From Flavobacterium ginsengisoli (GTDB taxonomy: Bacteria > Bacteroidota > Bacteroidia > Flavobacteriales > Flavobacteriaceae): 64,000 nt of DNA. Location of the stretch: contig NZ_CP121110.1 in the NCBI RefSeq assembly GCF_029625315.1, positions 3,791,001 to 3,855,000 of the forward strand, given 5' to 3'. Positions 53,232-63,044 of the stretch are shown here, piece by piece. A program made the position numbers and the translations under genes. The notes under the pieces are model-generated. The model saw only the letters and a list, made by a program, of their open reading frames with translations. It searched no databases and was not told the origin of the DNA. Numbering within the stretch: the stretch's first letter is position 1; each line of letters starts with the position of its first letter.

Positions 53232-54179
53232 CTATACGGTCAGATTCTTTAGAGAAGTGTTTATAAAAGCCAAAGAATCGATTTTGTCCTGATTAAGTTG
53301 TGCTTTTAACGCATCTAATGAACTAAATTTTTGTTCTTCGCGAATATAATGCAATAAAGAGACTTCAATATTTTGATCGTAAATGTCTTTGTCAAAATTA
53401 AATAAATGAACTTCGATGGTTTGTTTATCTCCATTAACAGTCGGATTAAAGCCGATGTTCATCATTCCATAAACAGTTTCTTTGTTCACCACAGCTTTTA
53501 CTACATAAACACCAATTTTTGGAATCAGTTTATAATCTTCTTCAATATGAATGTTTGCTGTAGGAAATCCAATTGTTCGTCCCAATTGTTTTCCCTTTAC
53601 GATAGTTCCGTTCAAGAAATAGCTGTAACCTAAATATTCGTTGGCCAAAGCCATATTTCCTTCATTTAAAGCTTTTCTAATTTTGGTTGAACTAACAGAG
53701 ACATCTTGGATTTCTTCGGCAGAAATTTGCTCTACTTCAAATCCATACTCAATTCCAAAAGCAATTAAATCATCAATATTTGCAGTTCTATTGCGACCAA
53801 AACGGTGATCATGTCCGATAATAATTTTTTGAATCTGAAATTTATCTACCAAAATTGTACGAACAAATTCTTCAGCCGTTAATCTAGAAAAACTTTCATT
53901 AAAAGGATGCACAATTAAGTTTTCAATGCCTGTCGCTTCCAAAAGTTTTACTTTTTCGTCGATGGTATTTAATAATCTTATTTCAGATTTTTCTTGAAGA
54001 ACCATTCGCGGATGCGGAAAAAAGGTAAGAACCAGACTTTCATATTTTCCATTTTCAGTATTCTGCGTAATTCGTTCCAGAATTTTTTTATGACCAATAT
54101 GCACACCATCAAAGGTACCAAGAGTTAAGATTGTTTTCTTGGTTGACTGAAAATCGTTTATAGAATGAAAGAGCTTCAA
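53232..54179 (-). CDS. ribF: Bifunctional riboflavin kinase / FAD synthetase RibF
   Basis: A 315-residue cytoplasmic enzyme making FMN and then FAD from riboflavin. The N-terminal adenylyltransferase half has LGTFDGVHIGHKKIL (HIGH motif), IIGHDHRFGRNR and SSTKIRKAL; the C-terminal kinase half has GRTIGFPTANI, GMMNIGFNPT and EVHLFNFDKDIYDQ. The length is normal and there are no interruptions. A possible -7 element (TAAATTTG, plus-strand CAAATTTA at 54202-54209) lies just upstream. Confidence 0.96.
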   Translation of the reverse strand: MKLFHSINDFQSTKKTILTLGTFDGVHIGHKKILERITQNTENGKYESLVLTFFPHPRMVLQEKSEIRLLNTIDEKVKLLEATGIENLIVHPFNESFSRLTAEEFVRTILVDKFQIQKIIIGHDHRFGRNRTANIDDLIAFGIEYGFEVEQISAEEIQDVSVSSTKIRKALNEGNMALANEYLGYSYFLNGTIVKGKQLGRTIGFPTANIHIEEDYKLIPKIGVYVVKAVVNKETVYGMMNIGFNPTVNGDKQTIEVHLFNFDKDIYDQNIEVSLLHYIREEQKFSSLDALKAQLNQDKIDSLAFINTSLKNLTV

Positions 54180-54372
54180 AACAAATTATTTAAGATGCTT
54201 GCAAATTTATACTATTCTCTTTAAAATTTAATACTATGCCAAATCGAATTTTAAGGGATAATCTATCTTTTTATAAAAATAAGCCAACTCGTCGATTAAA
54301 AATCAATAATTGTCGTATAGATAATATGATTTCAAATTAATTGAAGTAATTTTGATATTATATTTTGAAGGT

Positions 54373-57048
54373 ATGAGAAAACAACTACTTTATATATTTC
54401 TTATTTTTTGTTTTGCTAGTGCAAATGCACAAGATGCTTTATGGCAAAAAGTAACTTCTTCATCGGTTTTACGAAAAGCAGATGGCCTAAGTTCTAATAA
54501 ATTATATTATAGATTAAATGCTAATCTTCTTAGTTCCAAGCTAGCTTCTGCATCAAGTAAAACGGCAAAAACAACAGCTTCAGAAATTACGATTCCGAAT
54601 GCTGATGGAAATTTGGAGCGTTTTTCTGTATGGGAATCGTCTAATTTTGCACCAGAATTACAAGCGAAATATCCTGAAATTAGAGCGTATGAAGGTCGCG
54701 GAATAGACGATAAAAATGCTAAGATACATTTTAGCGTTGCTCCAATCGGAATGCAGACAATGGTTTTTAGACCAGCAAAACCAACAGAATATATTGAGCA
54801 AAATCCAGAGAATAAATCGGAGTACGTTTTGTTTAGAGCACAAGATAATGCTGAGTCAAAGATGATTTTAGATTGCAAAACAACCAATCTGGTTTCTGAA
54901 AATAAATCTGCTACTGCAAAAACGGCTTCAAATGCAAAACAGTTTAAAACGCTAAGATTGGCATTATCCTGTACAGGAGAATATGTCGCTTATTTTGGCG
55001 GAACAGTTGCGGGAGCTTTAGCAGGAATGAATGCTACATTAACTCGAGTAAATGGTATTTTTGGAAGGGATCTTTCTGTAAAGGTAATTTTAATTGCTAA
55101 TAATAATGCCGTTATTTATACAGATGCTTCCACAGATCCTTATTCTATAGCATCGGTTGGAGCAACTGGAGATAATCCTATTTGGATGAAGGAAGTGCAA
55201 ACCACATTAACCAATGTTATCGGCGAAGCCAATTATGATATTGGCCATTTGTTTGGAGCTTCTGGCGGAGGAGGAAATGCGGGTTGCATTGGTTGTGTAT
55301 GTGTAAGTCCAACAACGAACCAGCCAATAGGAAAAGGTAGTGCTTTTACATCTCCAGCAGACGCAAAACCAGAAGGAGATAATTTTGATATTGATTTTGT
55401 TGCTCATGAAATGGGGCATCAACTTGGAGGCTCACATACTTTTTCTTTTCAAAATGAAGGTAACGGAACATGCTATGAACCAGGAAGCGGTTCAACTATT
55501 ATGGGATATGCAGGAGTGACAAAAGGATATAATATTCAAGATCATTCAGATGCTTATTTTTCGTATGCCAGCATTAATCAGATACAGAATAATTTGGCGG
55601 GAAAAACTTGTCCCGTAACAATACCAATTGATAATAATAATCCACCAGTAATAAAAGCAGGTTTAGATTATACGATTCCAATTAGCACACCATTTATTTT
55701 AAAAGGAACAGGTTCTGATCCTGAAGGAAATACGATAACCTATTCATGGGAACAATACGATAGTGCAATGACAACTTTTGCTGGAAATAGTTTTACATAT
55801 GCTACAAAACCAGATGGGCCAATGTTTAGATCTTTTTCGCCAACAACTTCTCCAGTTCGTTATATGCCTGCTTTAAGTTCTGTTTTAAATAATCAATTAA
55901 CGACAAGTTGGGAATCTGTTTCTTCTATCGGAAAAACAATGAACTTTACACTTACGGGAAGAGACAATGCTGCAGAAGGACTTGCACAAACCAATACAGA
56001 TGCAATGGTTGTTACTGTAAATGCAGCTGCGGGACCATTTGCTGTTACTTCTCAAAAAGAGGATAATTTAGGATGGGCAAAAGGATCAGCGCAAACCATT
56101 ACTTGGAGTGTAAATAATACCAATACACTTCCAGGGTCTTCAAATGTAAATATAAAATTATCTCTTGATGGCGGATTGACATTTCCAATCGTTTTAGCAA
56201 GTAATACTCCAAATGATGGTTCAGAAACAATATTGATTCCGTCAGAAATTGATGTTTCTACAAATTGTAGACTTCTAATTGAGCCGGTTGACAATATTTA
56301 TTATGCAGTAAACAGTAAGCCTTTTGCTTTAGGCTATACAGTTTCGACATCTTGTACGAATTATAATTTTGAAGGTGGTTATTCATTAGGAACAAGCACA
56401 ACCTTTATAAACAAAACAGTAACAGTGCCAGCTTCTACAGGAACTATTTCAGATGTAAATGTTTCTGTTAATGTTAAGCACGAAAGATTTGAAGATCTTG
56501 AAATTGAAATTGAGAGTCCAAGCGGTACTATTGTTTCGTTATTTAATAAAAGCTGTGGTACAACAAATTCGACTCTCGCACTTCAATTTGATGATAGCGG
56601 TCTTGCTTTAAATTGTGGCTCAACAATCAGTCAAATTGTAATTCCTGCTAGTGCTTTAAGTGCTTTTAATGGAGAAAATCCGCAAGGAAATTGGACTTTT
56701 AAAGTTCGTGATGCAGTTGTCGGAATGTTTGGCACTATAAATTCTGCTTCTGTAAATATCTGTACTAAAACTTATACATTAGGAAACAGTGATTTTGAGA
56801 ATGTTGATTTTATTGCCTATCCAAATCCAAATAAAGGAAGTTTCACCGTACAATTTAATAGAGATTCTGTAAGTGAGATTAAAGTTTACGTTAATGACAT
56901 TGTAGGTAAATATGTTTACGATAGAACTTTTCAAGGTTCAGGATATTTCATTCAAGATATTCAATTGCCAAATGTGCCATCCGGTCTGTATTTCTTAACA
57001 GTTACAGATGGACAACGAAAAATAGTAAAAAAGATATTGGTAAATTAA
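54373..57048 (+). CDS. T9SS-exported reprolysin-like metalloprotease with P domain
   Basis: A secreted protein of about 891 residues, starting at ATG 54373 (MRKQLLYIFLIFCFASANAQ). A pro-region precedes a metzincin-type zinc protease domain with HEMGHQLGGSHTF (three His ligands and catalytic Glu) near residue 345, plus FGASGGGGNAGCIGC. Ig/fibronectin-like domains follow, then a proprotein-convertase P domain (about 660-800: LEIEIESPSGT, PQGNWTFKVRD), then a canonical T9SS type A sorting domain (FIAYPNPNKGSF, PSGLYFLTV, KIVKKILVN). The type A end differs from the type C-like ends of the four island proteins. The likely role is extracellular protein degradation or processing of surface proteins. 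Confidence 0.9.
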   Translation: MRKQLLYIFLIFCFASANAQDALWQKVTSSSVLRKADGLSSNKLYYRLNANLLSSKLASASSKTAKTTASEITIPNADGNLERFSVWESSNFAPELQAKYPEIRAYEGRGIDDKNAKIHFSVAPIGMQTMVFRPAKPTEYIEQNPENKSEYVLFRAQDNAESKMILDCKTTNLVSENKSATAKTASNAKQFKTLRLALSCTGEYVAYFGGTVAGALAGMNATLTRVNGIFGRDLSVKVILIANNNAVIYTDASTDPYSIASVGATGDNPIWMKEVQTTLTNVIGEANYDIGHLFGASGGGGNAGCIGCVCVSPTTNQPIGKGSAFTSPADAKPEGDNFDIDFVAHEMGHQLGGSHTFSFQNEGNGTCYEPGSGSTIMGYAGVTKGYNIQDHSDAYFSYASINQIQNNLAGKTCPVTIPIDNNNPPVIKAGLDYTIPISTPFILKGTGSDPEGNTITYSWEQYDSAMTTFAGNSFTYATKPDGPMFRSFSPTTSPVRYMPALSSVLNNQLTTSWESVSSIGKTMNFTLTGRDNAAEGLAQTNTDAMVVTVNAAAGPFAVTSQKEDNLGWAKGSAQTITWSVNNTNTLPGSSNVNIKLSLDGGLTFPIVLASNTPNDGSETILIPSEIDVSTNCRLLIEPVDNIYYAVNSKPFALGYTVSTSCTNYNFEGGYSLGTSTTFINKTVTVPASTGTISDVNVSVNVKHERFEDLEIEIESPSGTIVSLFNKSCGTTNSTLALQFDDSGLALNCGSTISQIVIPASALSAFNGENPQGNWTFKVRDAVVGMFGTINSASVNICTKTYTLGNSDFENVDFIAYPNPNKGSFTVQFNRDSVSEIKVYVNDIVGKYVYDRTFQGSGYFIQDIQLPNVPSGLYFLTVTDGQRKIVKKILVN

Positions 57049-57059
57049 TTTTAAAAAAT

Positions 57060-57740
57060 TTAATGTGCCATAGCCATACAAATCATACTTATTTTTGCGC
57101 CAGGAATTTTTAATAAAGCTCTGGCGCATGCTTCGATAGTTGCCCCTGTAGTAAAAACATCATCTACAATCAAAAAGTGTTTATGATGATGGGTTTCATC
57201 AAACTTGACATCAAAAATGTTTCCGATATTTTCAGATCTTCCTAAAAGATTTTTCTTGGATTGGGTTTTGGTGTACAATTTTCGAATTAAGATGTTTTCT
57301 TCAAAAGGAATGTCTAAACCTAATGCGATTTCTTTTCCAAAAGTAGTAACCTGATTATAGCCTCTTTCCTTAAATTTTCTTTTATGGAGCGGAACAGGAA
57401 TTATAGCATCAAAAGGAACTTCGAATCGAATTTCTTTTAAATCTTCCGAATACCAGCTTCCCAACACACTTCCAATTTCCTGATGTCCTTTGTATTTTAA
57501 ATTATGAATTAACTCTTGAACAATTCCTTTTTTATTGAAATACAAAAATCTTGCCGCAAATTGAATATCAATCTTGCCATAGAATTTTTTAACAGCCTCG
57601 TTTTTTGGGTCTAAATGATAGTAAGTTAAAGGCATTTCATGTCGGCAAATAGTACAGAAAACTGTTTCATTCTGAAGCAAAAGCGAACGACAGCCACTAC
57701 AGACCTTGGGGAAAAATAAATTTATTAGATAATTAATCAC
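57060..57740 (-). CDS. ComF family phosphoribosyltransferase-like protein
   Basis: A 226-residue ComF family protein. An N-terminal cysteine cluster (CSGCRSLL, CTICRHE) probably binds zinc. The phosphoribosyltransferase-like core has PVPLHKRKFKERGYNQ and the PRPP loop LIVDDVFTTGATIEAC. ComF proteins are linked to DNA uptake in competent bacteria; whether that applies here is unknown. It converges on the metalloprotease gene, with only 11 bases between stops and no obvious hairpin. Confidence 0.9.
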   Translation of the reverse strand: MINYLINLFFPKVCSGCRSLLLQNETVFCTICRHEMPLTYYHLDPKNEAVKKFYGKIDIQFAARFLYFNKKGIVQELIHNLKYKGHQEIGSVLGSWYSEDLKEIRFEVPFDAIIPVPLHKRKFKERGYNQVTTFGKEIALGLDIPFEENILIRKLYTKTQSKKNLLGRSENIGNIFDVKFDETHHHKHFLIVDDVFTTGATIEACARALLKIPGAKISMICMAMAH

Positions 57741-57823
57741 AAAAAGAGAGATTTTATTTACAAAAGTAACAAAAACAGTACTTCAATCTTCATAATTTTT
57801 CTTTTTTATATAGGTAGTTTTTA

Positions 57824-57831
57824 TATTTTTG
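57824..57831 (+). promoter_or_regulatory. -7 element of glyS
   Basis: TATTTTTG fits TAnnTTTG and ends seven bases before the glyS ATG. If it is used, the mRNA would be leaderless or nearly so. No TTG was found at the expected distance. Confidence 0.5.
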
Positions 57832-57838
57832 CATCACT

Positions 57839-59381
57839 ATGGCAAAACAAGAAGATATATTTAAGAATGTGGTTTCGCACGCAAAAGAGTACGGATTTAT
57901 TTTTCCGTCAAGCGAAGTTTACGACGGATTAAGTGCTGTATATGATTATGCACAAAATGGTGTCGAATTAAAAAAGAATATCCGTGAATATTGGTGGAAA
58001 TCAATGGTTCAAATGAATGAAAATATTGTCGGCCTTGATGCTTGCAATATTGATGCATCCAACAACTTGGAAAGCTTCTGGACACGTTGATGCTTTCAAT
58101 GATCCATTAATTGATAATAAAGATTCTAAAAAGAGATATAGAGCTGACGTCTTGGTTGAAGATCATGCTGAAAAAATTCACCAAAAAGCACAAAAAGAAA
58201 TTGACAAAGCAAAAGCTCGTTTTGGCGATGCATTCAACGAACAAGAATTTGTAACTACAAATGCTCGTGTAATTGAATATTTAGCTAAAGAAAAAGAAAT
58301 TAGAGAGCGTTTAGGACGTTCTTTAGGAGCAGGTGATTTGGCTGATGTAAAAGCATTAATTGAAGAGCTTGAAATTTCTGATCCTGAAACTGGTTCTAAA
58401 AACTGGACAGAGGTAAAACAATTTAACTTAATGTTCGGAACAAAATTAGGTGCATCTGCTGAGAATGCGATGGATTTATATTTGCGTCCAGAAACAGCTC
58501 AAGGTATTTTTGTTAACTTCTTAAACGTTCAGAAATCGGGTCGTATGAAAGTTCCTTTTGGAATTGCTCAAACGGGTAAAGCATTCAGAAACGAGATTGT
58601 TGCAAGACAGTTTATTTTCCGTATGCGTGAATTTGAACAAATGGAAATGCAATTTTTTGTACGTCCAGGAGAAGAAATGAAATCATACGAATACTGGAAA
58701 GAGACTCGTTTGAAATGGCATTTATCTTTAGGATTAGGAAAAGAAAATTACCGTTTTCATGATCACGAGAAATTGGCTCACTACGCAAACGCAGCAGCAG
58801 ATATCGAATTTAATTTCCCATTCGGATTTAAAGAATTGGAAGGAATTCACTCTCGTACCGATTTTGATTTGAAAGCACACGAAGAATATTCTGGAAGAAA
58901 ATTACAATATTTTGATCCTGAACTTAACGAAAACTATGTTCCTTATGTAGTAGAAACTTCTGTAGGTTTAGATCGTATGTTCTTGGCAGTTTTTGCTACT
59001 TCATTAAAAGAAGAAACATTAGAAGACGGTTCTACAAGAACGGTTTTAAAATTGCCAGCAGTTTTAGCACCAACAAAAGCAGCGGTATTGCCATTGGTTA
59101 AAAAAGATGGTTTACCAGAAGTTTCAAGAAAGATCATCGAAGATTTGAAATGGGATTTCAATGTTGCTTATGATGAAAAAGATGCTGTAGGACGTCGTTA
59201 CAGAAGACAAGATGCTTTAGGAACACCTTTCTGTATTACAGTAGATCATCAGACGCTTGAAGACGAAACAGTAACAATTCGTCATAGAGATACAATGAAA
59301 CAAGATCGTGTAAAAATTACTGAATTAAGAGGTATTATCGAAAACGAAGTTTCGATGAAAAACTGGTTAATGAAAATGTAA
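57839..59381 (+). CDS. glyS: Glycine-tRNA ligase (frameshift at 58043)
   Basis: Glycyl-tRNA synthetase of the eukaryote-like, single-chain (alpha2) type; 513 residues after repair. The start MAKQEDIFKNVVSHAKEYGF and segments YDYAQNGVELKKNIREYW, ETAQGIFVNFLNVQ (class II synthetase core), FRNEIVARQFIFRMREFEQ and YVVETSVGLDRM are typical. The frame breaks at 58040-58045 where GCTTGC should be GCTGC; repair gives NIVGLDAAILMHPTTWKASG. Loss of this enzyme would be lethal, so the break must be a sequence error or mask a second copy. The symbol glyS is used by Bacteroidota annotations for this form. Confidence 0.95.
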
Positions 59382-59402
59382 TCTTTACAAGTTATTTTAT
59401 AG

Positions 59403-59437
59403 ATCCCAAATTCCGTCAAGGAGTTTGGGATTTTTGT
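59403..59437 (+). terminator. Terminator after glyS
   Basis: ATCCCAAA ... TTTGGGAT followed by TTTTTG, about 20 bases after the stop. Confidence 0.85.
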
Positions 59438-59523
59438 TTTTTTAAATAGGTATTTTATCGGCTTTTTTTGCATTTCATCTTTATGTATCAACATTTTTGT
59501 TTAATGTGTTAACAATGAGGTGT

Positions 59524-59555
59524 TTGAAATTTTTAAAAGTGTAATTTTAGATTTG
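59524..59555 (+). promoter_or_regulatory. Promoter of the orphan LytTR gene
   Basis: TTG at 59524-59526 and TAGATTTG at 59548-59555 with a 21-base spacer; the leader would be about 90 bases. Confidence 0.6.
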
Positions 59556-59650
59556 TAATACCATCAAGAATAATTTTTTTCTTCAATGCATCGATTTAAA
59601 ACTATTTTTTGATTATGATTGTGCAGTGAGAAAACCAACCAAACCTGAAA

Positions 59651-60460
59651 TTGAAAAAGTATTCCTATATTATAATTGATGATGACGCTGAGAGTATTTT
59701 GAAAACCCAAACAACCGCTTCTGGTTTTTCAGAATTATCTTTTATGGCATCGGCATCAAATTTTCAGGATGGTTTAGACTTGGTTTTAGAACACAAACCA
59801 GCGTTGATTTTTCTCGAAATCGAACCGAGAAATCTGTCAAGTCATTTGTCTCTGGCTTTTATTAGCGAACTTCATCGTTTTTTGCAAGACATTCCTAAAA
59901 TTATCGTTACAACGAAGCAAAAAGACAAAGCATTTGATGCTATTCAATACGGCATTTTCGATTATCTTCTTAAGCCAATTGCATCAAGTGATCTTTTAAA
60001 AACAATTTTAAAACTCAATAGAGCTAATTTAGAGCCCCAAATAGCTCCGTTTAGAGAAGAACCAGTTTCTGTTATTGTTGAAGCTGGAACAATTCCGCAA
60101 AACATTCAAAAGCCATTAATGATCTGTATAAAATCGTACGGAGATTATCGATATCTAAATGCAGAAGATATTTGTTATTTTCAGGCTGATAATAATTCGA
60201 CAGATATTTATTTGAACACAGGTGAAATGATTACGGCGTTTAAAACGTTAAAGCATTTTGAAAGCGTTTTGACGTATCCTTTTATCCGTATTCATAACAG
60301 TTATGTAATTAATCGAAATTACATTTCTAGGATTCATAGCGGAAACTCAATCTGTTACATAAAAAACTCTACCAAAAAGATTCCTTTTTCTAAAACCTAC
60401 AGAGCAAATGTAGAGCAGATTATTGCCGATTTTGCAACAGGAAATTATCTAGAATTCTAA
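59651..60460 (+). CDS. Orphan LytTR regulator with Glu in place of the phospho-accepting Asp
   Basis: A 269-residue protein starting at TTG 59651 (MKKYSYIIIDDD). The receiver-like domain (1-125) keeps the acidic pocket (Asp10-12), Thr87-88 and Lys108 in YLLKPI. However, the phosphorylation position reads LIFLEIEP: Glu56 instead of Asp, encoded by a GAA with no frame disturbance. The C-terminal LytTR domain (about 165-262) is intact: LNAEDICYFQADNNSTDIYL, FIRIHNSYVINR. A Glu here often mimics the phosphorylated state, so it may bind DNA constitutively. No kinase is adjacent; a small secreted protein gene follows after 175 bases. Confidence 0.85.
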   Translation: MKKYSYIIIDDDAESILKTQTTASGFSELSFMASASNFQDGLDLVLEHKPALIFLEIEPRNLSSHLSLAFISELHRFLQDIPKIIVTTKQKDKAFDAIQYGIFDYLLKPIASSDLLKTILKLNRANLEPQIAPFREEPVSVIVEAGTIPQNIQKPLMICIKSYGDYRYLNAEDICYFQADNNSTDIYLNTGEMITAFKTLKHFESVLTYPFIRIHNSYVINRNYISRIHSGNSICYIKNSTKKIPFSKTYRANVEQIIADFATGNYLEF

Positions 60461-60635
60461 AAATTAGACGATTACATTAATTTGCTATCCATTGACTATC
60501 AATTGGGTACGATCTACCATAAACTCAATTTTTCATATAAATTTTTTTCGACCTCGGTGTTAGTTTTACACTCTGATTCGTCGCAAATAGCGAATCATCT
60601 CCAAAAATTAAAACAAACATTAAAAACCTCAGGTC

Positions 60636-60887
60636 ATGAAAAAAACAGCTTTAACATTCGGATTATTCTCATTAGTAGTAGTAGCAACTTCTTTCGCAAA
60701 TCCAACAACTCCTATTGTTCCAACTGAAAAACTAAGCGTTGTTCTTCCGGTTGATGGTAAAGGATCTACAGGAGGTAATAGAAAACACGATGATTTAATG
60801 AGCAATCAAGAATCAGTAGCAAAAAACAACCAAGCAAGTTTTGATGCAATTAATCAATCTTTAGGTGCAAACAAAAAACTAGATTAA
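60636..60887 (+). CDS. Small secreted protein, unknown
   Basis: An 83-residue protein with signal peptide MKKTALTFGLFSLVVVATSFA, leaving about 60 polar residues (NPTTPIVPTEKLSVVL, GKGSTGGNRKHDDL). The family is not recognised. A hairpin (GATTCG at 60575-60580 with CGAATC at 60591-60596) lies in the leader, and a strong terminator follows. It sits between an orphan LytTR regulator and a sensor kinase operon. Confidence 0.65.
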   Translation: MKKTALTFGLFSLVVVATSFANPTTPIVPTEKLSVVLPVDGKGSTGGNRKHDDLMSNQESVAKNNQASFDAINQSLGANKKLD

Positions 60888-60919
60888 GTTTCGTAATAAA
60901 AACGAACATTAAAAATATT

Positions 60920-60951
60920 TAAGCTGTCAAATTTTTGACAGCTTTTTTTTT
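60920..60951 (+). terminator. Terminator after the small secreted protein gene
   Basis: AAGCTGTCAAA, TTT, TTGACAGCTTTTTTTTT. A frame entering the kinase gene from a TTG inside this hairpin was rejected as a start. Confidence 0.92.
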
Positions 60952-60979
60952 AGTATTTTTGGGAAAATTCGCAATTATA

Positions 60980-63044
60980 TTGAAAAAAAGCTTCCAAATA
61001 TTATTGTCTTCATTTTTGGTGTTGTTTTTTATTGGGTGTACCAAGAAAAATGATTTAACCAAGAACACAAATTCTACAGAGGATAGCCTTTCTGTTTATT
61101 TATCATTAGCTAATGACATAAGTTTAAGCTATGAATCTAAACAGAAGTATACTCAAAAAGCACTATCTGTAGTAGAAAAAAAGAAAAACGATTCTCTTAC
61201 TAGAGCAAATTTGTTCAAGATTGCTAATAGATACTTTAATATGAATGATTTAGAATCATTTAAAGTAATATCTGAGCTTGTCTTGAATAGAGCAATAATT
61301 GCTAAAGATTCTGCTTATATGGCAAAAGCCTATACTTATCTTGGAGATTATTATAGTAATAGAATGATTTCTGATAGCGCTTTCAGAAGCTATTTCAAAG
61401 CTCAAAAGATTTATTTGCAAATTAATGATCAGTATAATTTGGCAAAAACACTAATAAGCAAAGCAAGCCTTCAGTATAATGAAGCAGATTTCTTTGAAAG
61501 TGAAATATCGGTTTTTAAAGCTTTAGAAATTTTAAAAACTAAAAAAGATGTCAATGAGCTGACTTTATGAATGTTATAACCTTCTCGGTATACTTTCTAA
61601 CGAAAGAGAAGAATATAACAAAGCAATAGATTACCAAAATAAAGCACTGAAAACTTTAGACGATAAATCTATTCCGTCAGATTTTCAATTAAAAGCTACT
61701 TCATTAAACAATATTGGTTTTGTTTACCTGCGTATGAAGAATTATACGCAAGCAATATCTTGTTTTGAGAAAGGATTAGAAGAAAAAAATCTATTTGAAG
61801 AAAAAACCATTCTGTATGCGATGTTGTTAGATAATTTAGCCTATTCTAAATTAAAATCTAACAGAGTGGATGGTCTGCCTGCTCAATTTTATAGATCTTT
61901 AAAAATTAGAGATAGTTTAGGATTAAAAATGGAAATGATATCCAATCAGATTCATCTGTCGGAATATTATGCTTTAAAAAAGGATACTGCAAAAGCTGTT
62001 GAATTTTCTAAACAAGCTTTACTTCTTTCGCGTTCATCTGATAAGCTAAACAATACTTTACAAGCATTGAAACAAATTGTCGCCGTAGATCCTAAAAACG
62101 CAAGACAAAATATTCTAAAGAGTACATTCAGTTAAATGATAAAATGCTTAAAGCAGAGCGCAATATGGGAGAAAAATTCTCTCGTATTGAATATGAGACC
62201 AACGAAATTAAAGACCAAAATTCTAGCCTTCAAGAAAAGAATAAAACTTTGGTTTATGTATTTAGTATTTGTACATTGCTCGGGTTGTTTTTTTATGTTT
62301 ATAAAACACAACAGGCCAAAAATCGCGAACTTCTTTTTAAGCAACAACAGCAGATTGCAAATGAAGACATTTATAATTTGATGATTTCGCAACAGAAATG
62401 AAATTGAGCTTACAAGAATAAAGGAAAAGAAAAGAGTAGCGCAGGAATTGCATGATGGTATTTTAGGGCGCATGTTTGGTATTAGAATAAGCTTGGACAG
62501 TTTGGATAAACTTGACGAAATCGAGGCTGTTCCTAAAAGAAAAAAATATCTTACCGAACTAAAAAATGTGGAACAAGATATTCGAGAAATTTCGCATGAT
62601 TTAAATAGAGAGAAATCGGAATTAATTAATAATTTTGTTTCGATTTTGAATAAACTATTTGAAGATCAGATAAATACATATAGTTCAAAATTGATTACTT
62701 TTTTTGATCCCGAGATAAAATGGGATTTGATGAGTAATATTGAAAAAATCAATTTGTATCGAATTGTTCAAGAAGGACTCCAGAATTGTAATAAATATGC
62801 TGAAGCCGATATTATTAGAGTGGAATTTAAAAATGAAAACAATAATTTGGTTCTAAGGATAGAAGATGACGGAATTGGATTTAATACCAATAGAACCAAA
62901 AATGGAATAGGTTTGCATAATATAGAATATCGAGTAAAAGAATGTAAGGGCACAGTTACGATAAAATCTGCCAAGGGAGAAGGAACAATTCTCTCTATAG
63001 AAATCCCAATAGACCCAAATAATAACCTGCATAATGACATTTGA
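60980..63044 (+). CDS. TPR sensor histidine kinase lipoprotein (frameshifts at 61562, near 62115 and near 62395)
   Basis: A membrane kinase of about 687 residues after repair. The start chosen is TTG 60980 (MKKSFQILLSS) with a lipobox-like LFFIGC. Tetratricopeptide repeats (AKAYTYLGDYYSNR, SLNNIGFVYLRMKNYTQAIS) fill about residues 30-400; a membrane helix (LVYVFSICTLLGLFFYVY) follows, then a HisKA_3-like dimerisation segment with His in VAQELHDGILGRM, and an ATPase domain with IEDDGIGFNTN and GIGLHNIEYRV. Frame breaks: GCTGAC for GCTGC at 61558-61563 (VNELLYECYNL), one A missing near 62115 (ILKEYIQLNDKM), one A extra near 62395 (SQQNEIELTRIKEKKR). It overlaps the response regulator by 11 bases. 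Confidence 0.82.

Noticed and set aside
55361..55369. GCAGAC in the metalloprotease as another insertion
   Set aside because: The frame is continuous through SPADAKPEG; GCAGAC is simply Ala-Asp here.
57839..59381. glyS as a pseudogene
   Set aside because: The remainder is perfectly conserved-looking with a single GCTGC-type insertion. A decayed essential gene would show further damage.
60935..60979. Upstream TTG start for the TPR kinase
   Set aside because: It would begin inside the terminator hairpin of the previous gene. The TTG at 60980 gives a proper lipoprotein signal peptide.
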